Below, piece by piece: positions 1-4,346 of a DNA stretch of 7,352 nt (its first letter is position 1; each line of letters opens with the position of its first letter). Position numbers and translations under genes: made by a program. The stretch lies in contig URLQ01000140.1 of assembly GCA_900548745.1 (NCBI GenBank), positions 1-7,352 on the forward strand, read 5' to 3'. The notes below the pieces were generated by a model. It had not been told where the DNA came from and made no database searches. It saw only the letters and a list, made by a program, of their open reading frames with translations. Source of the DNA: an uncultured Prevotella sp. Its GTDB lineage: Bacteria > Bacteroidota > Bacteroidia > Bacteroidales > Bacteroidaceae.

Positions 1-125
1 GGATAGCGGTCTATCCATTCGGCAAGCCGCCGCCACGCCGCGCTTGGGGCGAGCGAGGGCGAGTAGAGTTGCGCCAGTTCGGTGCGCCCGTAGGCTCTGG
101 TGCGGAAATGCTGCTGTTCTTTCAT
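1..125 (-). CDS. DUF4248 family protein, 5' end only (partial)
   Basis: The first 41 codons of a minus-strand gene are visible; the rest lies beyond the window edge. The start ATG (125-123) is preceded by a good Shine-Dalgarno AGGAAAGG (minus-strand reading of 135-142), 9 bases away. The N-terminus (FRTRAYGRTELAQLYSPSL, then AAWRRLAEWI) matches, from memory, the pattern of the DUF4248 family: a conserved YG-(R/K)-xELA-LY motif followed by P-x-x-AW--L--WI. These are small Bacteroidales proteins of unknown function, often seen beside HU-like and amidase genes, as here. The AAW--L segment looks like a helix-turn-helix type helix, so DNA binding is possible, but that is inference. No clear TAnnTTTG box is seen between the gene and the terminator upstream. 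Confidence 0.75.
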   Translation of the reverse strand, partial: MKEQQHFRTRAYGRTELAQLYSPSLAPSAAWRRLAEWIDRY

Positions 126-173
126 TGTCGTTATCCTTTCCTGTTTTTCTGAAATTCTAATCTTGTTCTGTGT

Positions 174-211
174 AAAAAGGGCGGCTTCCGCCTTGATGAG
201 AGAAGCCGCCC
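174..211 (-). terminator. Rho-independent terminator of the 218-residue minus-strand gene
   Basis: Read on the minus strand, a perfect 10-bp GC-rich stem (GGGCGGCTTC at 202-211 paired with GAAGCCGCCC at 179-188) encloses a 13-base loop and is followed directly by TTTTT (178-174). This is a canonical intrinsic terminator. It lies about 70 bases past the stop of the gene at 940-284 and before the DUF4248 start, so it should uncouple the two genes. On the plus strand no T-run follows the stem, so it is one-directional. Confidence 0.85.
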
Positions 212-283
212 CGAGCGTGTGCCGATTGGCGTTTTATGTGTATGTACCCTATATATATATTATAAGGTGAAGTAAGTGAGATG

Positions 284-940
284 TCATTCTGCGAGTATCC
301 GCTCGTTATACCGCTTGTATTCTTGCAGTTTCCTGACAGCCTCGTCCAATGACAGAGTTGAGGCTTTTTCAATGAGACCGTCAAGGTGTTCCAACAGGTA
401 GCGGCGGCGGTTCGTCACGGCACTCTTGCGTTTAAGCAATCCTATTTGTTCTTCCCAATACTCTCGGTAGCCGTTGGCAAAGGTGAGCCACTTACTGCGT
501 ATCATCTCTTCAGGGTTGAACGCTTCGGGCTGTGTAGCAAAGCATATCTGTTCCTCTGTGGGCTTCTCGCCATTCATGCAGGAATAGTCGTCAGTTGCGA
601 GTTGCAGGCATTCTGCAAAGTCGGGGTCTTGTGCGATGCTCCGCATTTCTGCATGGGCTTCTCTTAACCGCTCACTTGTGCGGTCATCAGGATATATCGT
701 GTCGGAACTTTCCATGAAATGACGGTAAGCCGTGAATGCCATTCCTATGGCCATCCACTTGTCACGCAGTTCAATGCGTCTTTCTTTTTCCTTGCGCTCT
801 TGTCTGCTTTTGGCCATCCGCTCCTTTACTGCATCGGAAAGTCGTTTCCCTTCCAATGCGGCCTCATAGGTATTGCCCAACACTTCAAAGGTAACATTCT
901 TTGGTTTGGACTTGCGTTTGAATATATCGAAAATAGACAT
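284..940 (-). CDS. Hypothetical charged protein, 218 aa, function not recognised
   Basis: A complete minus-strand gene from ATG at 940-938 to TGA at 286-284. I do not recognise the family. The protein starts MSIFDIFKRKSKPKN, a short amphipathic, basic N-terminus. A strongly charged predicted helix follows at about residues 34-62 (KRLSDAVKERMAKSRQERK and onward), then a mixed central part with three Cys residues, and a C-terminal helical, coiled-coil-like part at about 168-218. There is no signal peptide and no membrane segment, so it is probably cytoplasmic. Its own promoter-like sequence (967-998) and the terminator at 174-211 suggest a single-gene transcription unit, divergent from the HU-lysis-tail unit. 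That placement would suit a lysogeny or accessory gene, but nothing in the sequence shows its job. Plus-strand open frames across it are antisense shadows. Confidence 0.8.
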   Translation of the reverse strand: MSIFDIFKRKSKPKNVTFEVLGNTYEAALEGKRLSDAVKERMAKSRQERKEKERRIELRDKWMAIGMAFTAYRHFMESSDTIYPDDRTSERLREAHAEMRSIAQDPDFAECLQLATDDYSCMNGEKPTEEQICFATQPEAFNPEEMIRSKWLTFANGYREYWEEQIGLLKRKSAVTNRRRYLLEHLDGLIEKASTLSLDEAVRKLQEYKRYNERILAE

Positions 941-966
941 TTGTTTTACAAAATTTTTTTAATATG

Positions 967-998
967 CAAAGATAACTCATTTTCCCTTATTTCGCAAC
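967..998 (-). promoter_or_regulatory. Bacteroidetes-type promoter for the 218-aa gene
   Basis: On the minus strand, GTTG (998-995) is followed after exactly 20 bases by TATCTTTG (974-967). This fits the Bacteroidetes sigma-ABfr consensus of a TTTG-like -33 box and a TAnnTTTG -7 box. A start site near 960 would give an untranslated leader of about 20 bases before the ATG at 940. The leader is A/T-rich with no Shine-Dalgarno, which is usual for this phylum. Confidence 0.65.
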
Positions 999-1021
999 GA
1001 ATCTGCAGTTTTTATTTGCAT

Positions 1022-1081
1022 AAGATAAGCAGCGGCTCGGCAATTAAAGTAAGCTTTATTGCGCTCGCCTTGCATTATCTT
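1022..1081. repeat. Imperfect inverted repeat in the divergent intergenic region
   Basis: The left arm from 1022 (AAGATAAGCAGCGGCTCGGC) and the reverse complement of the right arm ending at 1081 (AAGATAATGCAAGGCGAGCG) align through AAGATAA, GCA, GC and CAAT-AAAG blocks with one or two single-base gaps. The centre is near an AAGCTT at 1051-1056. The layout resembles dispersed intergenic repeats I recall from Bacteroides and Prevotella genomes, but that recollection cannot be checked here. It lies between the leftward promoter and the rightward -7 candidates. Confidence 0.5.
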
Positions 1082-1083
1082 TG
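1076..1083 (+). promoter_or_regulatory. Candidate rightward -7 box (TATCTTTG)
   Basis: TATCTTTG matches the TAnnTTTG element exactly, but no good TTTG lies about 20 bases upstream; the nearest is TTTA at 1055-1058 with a 17-base gap. The box overlaps the right end of the inverted repeat at 1022-1081. If used, it gives a leader of about 170 bases before the HU-like gene. Confidence 0.3.
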
Positions 1084-1130
1084 ATTTACAACCAATAACG
1101 CCATCAAACTAACGCTAACTTTCAAAAACA

Positions 1131-1180
1131 GTTCTACTGTCTTGTCTCGTATATACCTTTGTACCGACAAGAGGACAGAA
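1131..1180 (+). promoter_or_regulatory. Candidate promoter -7 box inside a dyad operator, upstream of HU-like gene
   Basis: TACCTTTG (1154-1161) matches the Bacteroidetes -7 box; the -33 match is weak. It sits in the middle of a dyad whose arms are GTTCTACTGTCTTGTC (1131-1146) and GACAAGAGGACAGAAC (1165-1180). The arms are 12/16 complementary, including perfect GTTCT/AGAAC ends and CTTGTC/GACAAG inner blocks, and the dyad centre falls at 1155-1156. A dyad centred on a -7 box is typical of a repressor operator. That use is inference. Confidence 0.45.
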
Positions 1181-1189
1181 CGCATTCCG
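1172..1189 (+). repeat. Direct repeat copy 1 (AGGACAGA-type), upstream of HU-like gene
   Basis: AGGACAGAACGCATTCCG matches AGGACAGACCCCATTCCG at 1730-1747 in 16 of 18 positions. The first ten bases, AGGACAGAAC, recur exactly in inverted form as GTTCTGTCCT at 1785-1794. The copies bracket the HU-like gene. Confidence 0.6.
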
Positions 1190-1262
1190 GAGGCAATTCG
1201 TCACTTGTATCAGAGAACAACAAACAAGAGGTCAAACATTAAAACAAGAAAGGAGAACGATT

Positions 1263-1703
1263 ATGATTCGTTACAAGGTTTATCAGAGCAAGAATAAGGC
1301 TTCTTCCAGTTACGGATTGTGGTATGCCCGTGCCGTGTACGATGAGACCGTAGGGTTGGAGAAGCTCGCCGAGCACATGGCCAATCACAACACGCCCTAC
1401 TCGCAGGGCTGTATCTTTGGGGTGCTGCGCGACATGGTGAACTGCATCAAGGAACTGGTGCTCGACGGCAAGGCCGTGAAGCTCGACAATCTCGCCATCT
1501 TCTCGGCAAGCATCTCAACATCTGGTGCTGCCAGCGCAAAGGAGTTTTCGATTACAAATTGTCTGCGAAACGTACATTTGAACGCCCGCGCCACAGGTAA
1601 GTTGCGCACTGCTACGCTTACAAGCGAGGCGACGAAAAAGGAGGTGGCAGAATACACCGTGAACAAAACAGGAAAGTCTGACGGTGGCGACACAATGGAG
1701 TAA
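1263..1703 (+). CDS. HU-like (HU-HIG type) DNA-binding protein, 146 aa
   Basis: A nucleoid-type protein of the DNABII/HU superfamily in its Bacteroidales form (HU-HIG-like). The start ATG has a strong Shine-Dalgarno, GGAG at 1252-1255, with 7 bases between. The N-terminus (MIRYKVYQSKNKASSSYGLW) is the extra leading strand of this branch. Residues about 30-65 form the HU helical dimer core (LEKLAEHMANHN, then GVLRDMVNCIKELVLDG). GKAVKLDNLAIFSASI at about 69-84 is the conserved strand region that precedes the DNA-binding arms, and NVHLNARATGKLR is the closing strand. The C-terminal tail from about residue 118 is Thr/Lys/Glu-rich and probably disordered. Expected role: DNA bending or compaction in the cytoplasm. 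It is the first gene of the rightward unit, behind a dyad and a long leader, and the repeated GGACAGA motif on both sides would suit autoregulation (inference). Confidence 0.85.
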   Translation: MIRYKVYQSKNKASSSYGLWYARAVYDETVGLEKLAEHMANHNTPYSQGCIFGVLRDMVNCIKELVLDGKAVKLDNLAIFSASISTSGAASAKEFSITNCLRNVHLNARATGKLRTATLTSEATKKEVAEYTVNKTGKSDGGDTME

Positions 1704-1728
1704 TCCTGTGTAAGTCATGGCAGAGTGA

Positions 1729-1795
1729 AAGGACAGACCCCATTCCGACAGAAGTCACATATGTGTGTTTTTTAATGTTGGATGGTTCTGTCCTT
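1729..1795 (+). repeat. Inverted repeat (AAGGACAGA / TCTGTCCTT) between HU-like gene and amidase
   Basis: AAGGACAGA (1729-1737) and TCTGTCCTT (1787-1795) are perfect 9-base complements separated by 49 bases. Inside the loop lie the palindrome CACATATGTG (1756-1765) and a run of six T (1768-1773), which at most makes a weak terminator. The left arm is part of the second copy of the 18-base repeat (1730-1747). The amidase ATG follows 36 bases after the right arm. This may be a leader-RNA hairpin or a paired protein site. Confidence 0.5.
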
Positions 1796-1831
1796 ATTTT
1801 ATGAAATCAACAAAAACAACGATTATTGAAC

Positions 1832-2302
1832 ATGAAGCAAAAGTATTTAGTCCTACACTGCACAGCCACCCCTGAAGGCCGTGAGGTAACCTCGAATGAG
1901 ATACGCTACTGGCACACTGACCCGGTAAGCAAGGGTGGGCGTGGCTGGAAGCAGGTAGGCTATACCGACCTGATACACTTGGACGGCAAGGTGGAACGCC
2001 TTGTCGATAACAACGAGGACGCGGAGGTCGATCCGTGGGAAGTGACCAATGGTGCCAAGGGTTACAACAGTGTGAGCCGTCATGTGGTGTATGCCGGTGG
2101 CTGCACCAAGGATATGAAGCACTCCAAGGACACGCGCACCCCTGCGCAGCTGAAGGCGATGACCGACTATGTGCGGAACTTCCATCAGCGTTTTCCGCAG
2201 ATCAAGATTGTAGGCCATTGCGACCTTCCGGGCGTAAATAAAGCCTGCCCAGCCTTCGATGTCGCCAAGTGGCTCAAGTCAATAGGAATATACCAACAGT
2301 AA
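1832..2302 (+). CDS. N-acetylmuramoyl-L-alanine amidase (T7 lysozyme-like endolysin), 156 aa
   Basis: A zinc amidase of the Amidase_2/PGRP fold that cuts the bond between N-acetylmuramic acid and L-alanine in peptidoglycan. Residues seen, counted from the ATG at 1832: His9 in LVLHCTAT, Tyr44 in VGYTDLIHLDG, and His129, Lys137 and Cys139 in GHCDLPGVNKACPAFD. These match the three zinc ligands (His, His, Cys) and the catalytic Tyr and Lys of T7 lysozyme. The length fits a bare catalytic domain with no cell-wall-binding module. There is no signal peptide, so export would need a holin. The ATG at 1832 is preferred to an in-frame TTG two codons upstream because MKQKYLVLHC is the usual N-terminus; no Shine-Dalgarno is seen. 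The next gene begins 4 bases after its stop, forming a lysis cassette. Similar genes also occur in bacterial islands, but the tail genes downstream favour a phage role. Confidence 0.92.
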   Translation: MKQKYLVLHCTATPEGREVTSNEIRYWHTDPVSKGGRGWKQVGYTDLIHLDGKVERLVDNNEDAEVDPWEVTNGAKGYNSVSRHVVYAGGCTKDMKHSKDTRTPAQLKAMTDYVRNFHQRFPQIKIVGHCDLPGVNKACPAFDVAKWLKSIGIYQQ

Positions 2303-2306
2303 AAAT

Positions 2307-2792
2307 ATGGATGGCATGAATATCAGCGAAGTCCTGAACGTCCTCCTTGGCGGAGGTCTGGTGGCTACCATTGTTGCAATATGCACGCTGCGGGCTACCA
2401 TAAGGAAAGCGAAAGCGGAATCGATGAAGGCAGAAGCCGATGCCGAGACGGTGCGTATGGACAACGCCGAGCATGCCACCCGTATCTTGGTAGAGAACAT
2501 CGTGAAACCATTGAAGGAAGAACTCAATGAGACAAGAAGATACCTCGAAGCCTCGAAGCGCGAGATGGCGCGTCTTAGGAAGGCTATCGACACTGCGAAC
2601 AGTTGCAAGCATCATGATGACTGCCCTGTTCTTGTCGGGCTGCGCGACAAGCCGAAAAGCGAGCGTGGCAACGGAGGAAAGCGTGAAACAAGTATCCGCG
2701 GACACCCTCCAGAGCGAGGTTCGTCAGACATGGACGGAGACAGTACCGCAGGAGGAAGCCAAGCTGGAGATACCTCTGGCGGAACTGACTAA
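2307..2792 (+). CDS. Single-span membrane protein with coiled coil (lysis cassette; holin or spanin-related candidate)
   Basis: 161 residues. One hydrophobic span (about 9-28, VLNVLLGGGLVATIVAICTL) is followed at once by a basic stretch (RATIRKAKAE), then a long charged helix with coiled-coil character (about 30-95), a Cys/His cluster CKHHDDCP (100-107), and a low-complexity Gly/Ser/Asp-rich tail. By the positive-inside rule, basic residues after the span favour a cytoplasmic C-terminus, which argues against a classical i-spanin. A holin-like or regulatory lysis role is possible. I recall similar proteins with a CxHxxxCP motif in Bacteroidales phages, without a known function. Start: ATG at 2307; an in-frame ATG at 2316 is equally possible. 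The last 88 codons overlap the next gene in another frame, and the odd tail composition probably reflects that constraint. Confidence 0.75.
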   Translation: MDGMNISEVLNVLLGGGLVATIVAICTLRATIRKAKAESMKAEADAETVRMDNAEHATRILVENIVKPLKEELNETRRYLEASKREMARLRKAIDTANSCKHHDDCPVLVGLRDKPKSERGNGGKRETSIRGHPPERGSSDMDGDSTAGGSQAGDTSGGTD

Positions 2793-3093
2793 CCTACCCG
2801 AAAAGGCAGAGTACCGAGCCAAGAACGGACGAGCCAGCGCAACCGTGCAGAACAAAGGTGGCACCATCGTTGTGTATGCCACTTGCGACAGTCTGCAACG
2901 CCAGTGCGAGTACTATGAACGCCAGATGGCGAGCTACAAGAAAGCATTGGAGCAGCAGAAGAATGAAGCCAAAACGGAAAAGGAACGCAGTTCCAATCCG
3001 TGGAAGATGCTTCTCATCGCCTTTATCGTCGGAGTGGCGACCGGCATAGTATTAACCATTACAACAAGAAAGATATGGCAAAAAGTGTTTTAG
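2527..3093 (+). CDS. Candidate unimolecular spanin (u-spanin): lipoprotein with C-terminal membrane span
   Basis: Spanins disrupt the outer membrane at the last step of phage lysis. From ATG 2527 the protein has 188 residues: a basic N-region (R10, R13, R15, R19, R24), a hydrophobic stretch, then the lipobox LSGC with Cys39 as the predicted lipidation site. A periplasmic region of about 120 residues follows, with a charged helical part (CEYYERQMASYKKALEQQKN). Next come a C-terminal span (about 161-180, MLLIAFIVGVATGIVLTITT) and a short basic tail (RKIWQK). An outer-membrane lipid anchor plus an inner-membrane C-terminal span is the defining layout of u-spanins such as phage T1 gp11. The gene starts inside the upstream gene in the +1 frame, overlapping it by 266 bases, which recalls nested Rz/Rz1. 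A later start at 2614 (ATG ATG) would give a very short signal peptide, so 2527 is favoured but not certain. Confidence 0.8.
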   Translation: MRQEDTSKPRSARWRVLGRLSTLRTVASIMMTALFLSGCATSRKASVATEESVKQVSADTLQSEVRQTWTETVPQEEAKLEIPLAELTNLPEKAEYRAKNGRASATVQNKGGTIVVYATCDSLQRQCEYYERQMASYKKALEQQKNEAKTEKERSSNPWKMLLIAFIVGVATGIVLTITTRKIWQKVF

Positions 3094-3539
3094 ACGGAAC
3101 CAATCTCATTCTGAGCGTCGGTGAAAAAGCGTTGGGCTTCTCCACTGGCTGTAAGGTGACAACCACAACGGAGACTGGTGAGCGCGTAACCAAGGAGGCA
3201 GCAAGCGGCAAGTGGAAAGAGAAGTTCGTGAAGAGTTTTTCCGAGAGCATTTCAGCCGAGGGCTGTGTCCTCACGGATGGCGACACCGAGACCCCGACCT
3301 ACGATCAGTTGAAGGACATGCAACTCAATGGTGAACCCATAGACGGACGTTACAATCTGCGCGATGGCGACCAGCGTACCGGCAAGACAACCGGTGGCTA
3401 CAAAGGCAAGTACATCATCACCTCGCTGGAACTTGACGCACAGGTCGGTGACGATGCCAAATACAGCCTCCAGTTGGAAAACTGCGGCAAGGTTGAGAAA
3501 GTGGCCAATGGCCTTAGTGAAGCATCAAATCCGGAATAA
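3075..3539 (+). CDS. Phage tail tube (major tail) protein, 154 aa
   Basis: The start is ATG at 3075 (MAKSVLDGTNLILSVGEKAL). An in-frame ATG at 3000 is rejected because it would add a basic, tail-tube-unlike stretch that lies entirely within the spanin gene. The sequence follows the TP901-1-like major tail protein pattern common in Bacteroidales phages: an N-terminal G-NLxLxVGxKA motif, a Thr-rich strand (TTTTETGERVTKEAASGKW), a KFVKSFSESISAEG strand, a YDQLKDMQLNGEPI segment, and a late GGYKGKYIITSLELDAQVGD beta-hairpin. It would form stacked hexameric rings of the tail tube. It overlaps the end of the spanin gene by 19 bases, and the chaperone gene starts 3 bases after its stop. No sheath gene sits upstream, which points to a non-contractile tail. 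Confidence 0.87.
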   Translation: MAKSVLDGTNLILSVGEKALGFSTGCKVTTTTETGERVTKEAASGKWKEKFVKSFSESISAEGCVLTDGDTETPTYDQLKDMQLNGEPIDGRYNLRDGDQRTGKTTGGYKGKYIITSLELDAQVGDDAKYSLQLENCGKVEKVANGLSEASNPE

Positions 3540-3542
3540 GCT

Positions 3543-3833
3543 ATGATAAAGATAACGTTGAAGGGGAAAGAATATCCCTGTGGCTTTGTCATGGGAGCGT
3601 TTCTCATGTTCAAGCGAGAGACGGGCAAGGATGTGAGCCAAATCAAGCAGGACGACCTTGAAGAACTGCTGATGCTGATGTGGTGCTGCGTGAAGTGCGC
3701 AAGCCAGGCGGAAGGCACCGAGTTCCCTCTGGACTTCGAGACTTTCTGCAACAGCATTACACCAGACGTTCTCAATGATTGGAATGAGCAGGTGAGGCAG
3801 TCGGCTGAAAAAAAAAGGATGGGGAAAGTGTAG
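3543..3833 (+). CDS. Tail assembly chaperone, unshifted product (gpG-like), 96 aa
   Basis: Small acidic/helical protein (MIKITLKGKEYPCGFVMGAF at the start; a short strand pair then helices; DDLEELLMLMWCCVKCASQA in the middle) located between tail tube and tape measure, the fixed position of tail assembly chaperones. It corresponds to lambda gpG: the abundant product that coats the tape measure protein during tail assembly and is absent from the virion. The reading frame ends shortly after a run of nine A residues (3808-3816), giving the tail EKKRMGKV. A fraction of ribosomes should slip back one base there and make the longer fusion with the segment at 3815-4156. The start ATG lies 3 bases after the tail tube stop, with a weak GGA 5' of it. 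Confidence 0.85.
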   Translation: MIKITLKGKEYPCGFVMGAFLMFKRETGKDVSQIKQDDLEELLMLMWCCVKCASQAEGTEFPLDFETFCNSITPDVLNDWNEQVRQSAEKKRMGKV

Positions 3834-3847
3834 AAGACCCCGACATC
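3809..3847 (+). promoter_or_regulatory. Programmed -1 ribosomal frameshift site
   Basis: The slippery heptamer A AAA AAA (3809-3815) is in the right phase relative to the gpG-like frame: the codons at 3810 and 3813 are both AAA. Five bases further on, GGGG (3821-3824) can pair with CCCC (3838-3841) around a 13-base loop. A GAT (3818-3820) and an ATC (3845-3847) could extend the stem across a 3-base bulge. In the -1 frame a TGA ends at 3808, immediately before the slippery run, and the frame is then open to 4153, as expected for a G/GT-type shift. Confidence 0.85.
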
Positions 3848-4156
3848 GAACAGTTGCTCGGTATAGCGATGGGGTGCATTGGAATGAGTATGGATGACTT
3901 TTGCCGATGCACCCCTTCTGAGTTCTATGCAGCATGGAAAGCATGGAATGAGATGCAGCAAAGCCGTGATCGTGGCGAATGGGAACGTCTGCGCATGCAG
4001 TGCCTTTGCACGTTGCAGCCTTATTCAAAGAAAACGCTCGATGCCTCCGACATTATGTCATTTCCATGGGAGACGGAGCAGAAGTCGGAAAATGAAGTGA
4101 GGACAAAGAAGACACCCTACGCAGATACAGGGAAGCGAAGGCGGCGGCAGGGTTGA
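3815..4156 (+). CDS. Tail assembly chaperone, frameshift extension (gpT-like part of a G-T fusion)
   Basis: This is the -1-frame part of the fusion protein. After Lys91 of the gpG-like frame the product continues KDGESVEDPDIEQLLGIAMG and onward, giving about 204 residues in total. There is no convincing independent start: the frame opens just after a TGA at 3806-3808, and the first in-frame ATG (3869) lies well inside the domain with no Shine-Dalgarno. The segment has the usual T-domain look: a helical MSMDDFCRCTPSEFYAAWKA motif (a tail-chaperone pattern in which a helix precedes FxxAW), a helix with many charged residues, and near the end a DIMSFPWE motif followed by a basic tail (KRRRRQG). 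The T domain is known in lambda to recruit the tail tube protein. The region ends 9 bases before the stop of a convergent small gene. Confidence 0.85.
   Translation, partial: KDGESVEDPDIEQLLGIAMGCIGMSMDDFCRCTPSEFYAAWKAWNEMQQSRDRGEWERLRMQCLCTLQPYSKKTLDASDIMSFPWETEQKSENEVRTKKTPYADTGKRRRRQG
3871..3915 (+). repeat. Strong inverted repeat inside the gpT-like region
   Basis: GGGGTGCAT (3871-3879) and ATGCACCCC (3907-3915) are perfect 9-base complements separated by 27 bases. In RNA this is a stable hairpin about 55 bases downstream of the slippery heptamer. Its CCCC could also compete for the GGGG at 3821-3824 in the frameshift hairpin. Confidence 0.55.
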
Positions 4157-4165
4157 AATAAACAA

Positions 4166-4321
4166 TTATTTGCCTTTGAAGAATTTAATCAGGGCCGCGA
4201 TTTTGGTAACGACATATAAGAATATGGGTAAACAAGCCACAAGACAAATAGCCACCGTCAGCACCGATGCGAAAGGGTGCTGCACGATAAGGTCGTGTAT
4301 GGGTTTCAAGTTTACGCTCAT
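4166..4321 (-). CDS. Small single-span membrane protein, 51 aa, opposite strand (moron candidate)
   Basis: ATG at 4321-4319 to TAA at 4168-4166. The N-terminal 17 residues (MSVNLKPIHDLIVQHPF) look like a short amphipathic stretch. Residues about 18-42 (ASVLTVAICLVACLPIFLYV and onward) form one membrane span, and the C-terminus is basic (KFFKGK), which favours a cytoplasmic C-terminus. I do not recognise the family. It fills the only gene-free gap in the rightward tail module: 9 bases separate its stop from the chaperone stop, and the tape measure gene starts 51 bases beyond its start. No plausible plus-strand gene covers the gap. A TAnnTTTG box on its own strand lies just upstream. This matches the definition of a phage moron. 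Possible roles are superinfection exclusion or another membrane function during lysogeny; a small hydrophobic toxin is an alternative. All are inference. Confidence 0.6.
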   Translation of the reverse strand: MSVNLKPIHDLIVQHPFASVLTVAICLVACLPIFLYVVTKIAALIKFFKGK

Positions 4322-4346
4322 AAGTTGTTCAAAAATGTATCCGCCA

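Noticed and set aside
386..1084. Two plus-strand open frames opposite the 218-residue gene
   Set aside because: Antisense shadows: low-complexity Phe/Leu/Cys-rich products without ribosome sites, and the second runs through the promoter and repeat region.
1756..1773. Terminator between HU-like gene and amidase (CACATATGTG followed by T6)
   Set aside because: The stem is only about 4 bp of A/T-rich pairs, too weak to call as an intrinsic terminator.
1131..1795. Invertible promoter (phase-variable) flanked by GGACAGA repeats
   Set aside because: The exact inverted match is only 10 bases, the segment would include the whole HU gene, and no recombinase gene is visible in the window. Kept only as a motif observation.
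1704..1831. Search for a tiny smalltalk-type protein gene between the HU-like gene and the amidase
   Set aside because: This short protein is often found at that place in Bacteroidales, but short frames here (such as ATG at 1775 or 1801) give no membrane-anchored sequence of that type.
3000..3074. Upstream in-frame start for the tail tube gene
   Set aside because: It would add 25 residues unlike tail tube N-termini, all overlapping the spanin's membrane segment; ATG 3075 gives the expected N-terminus.
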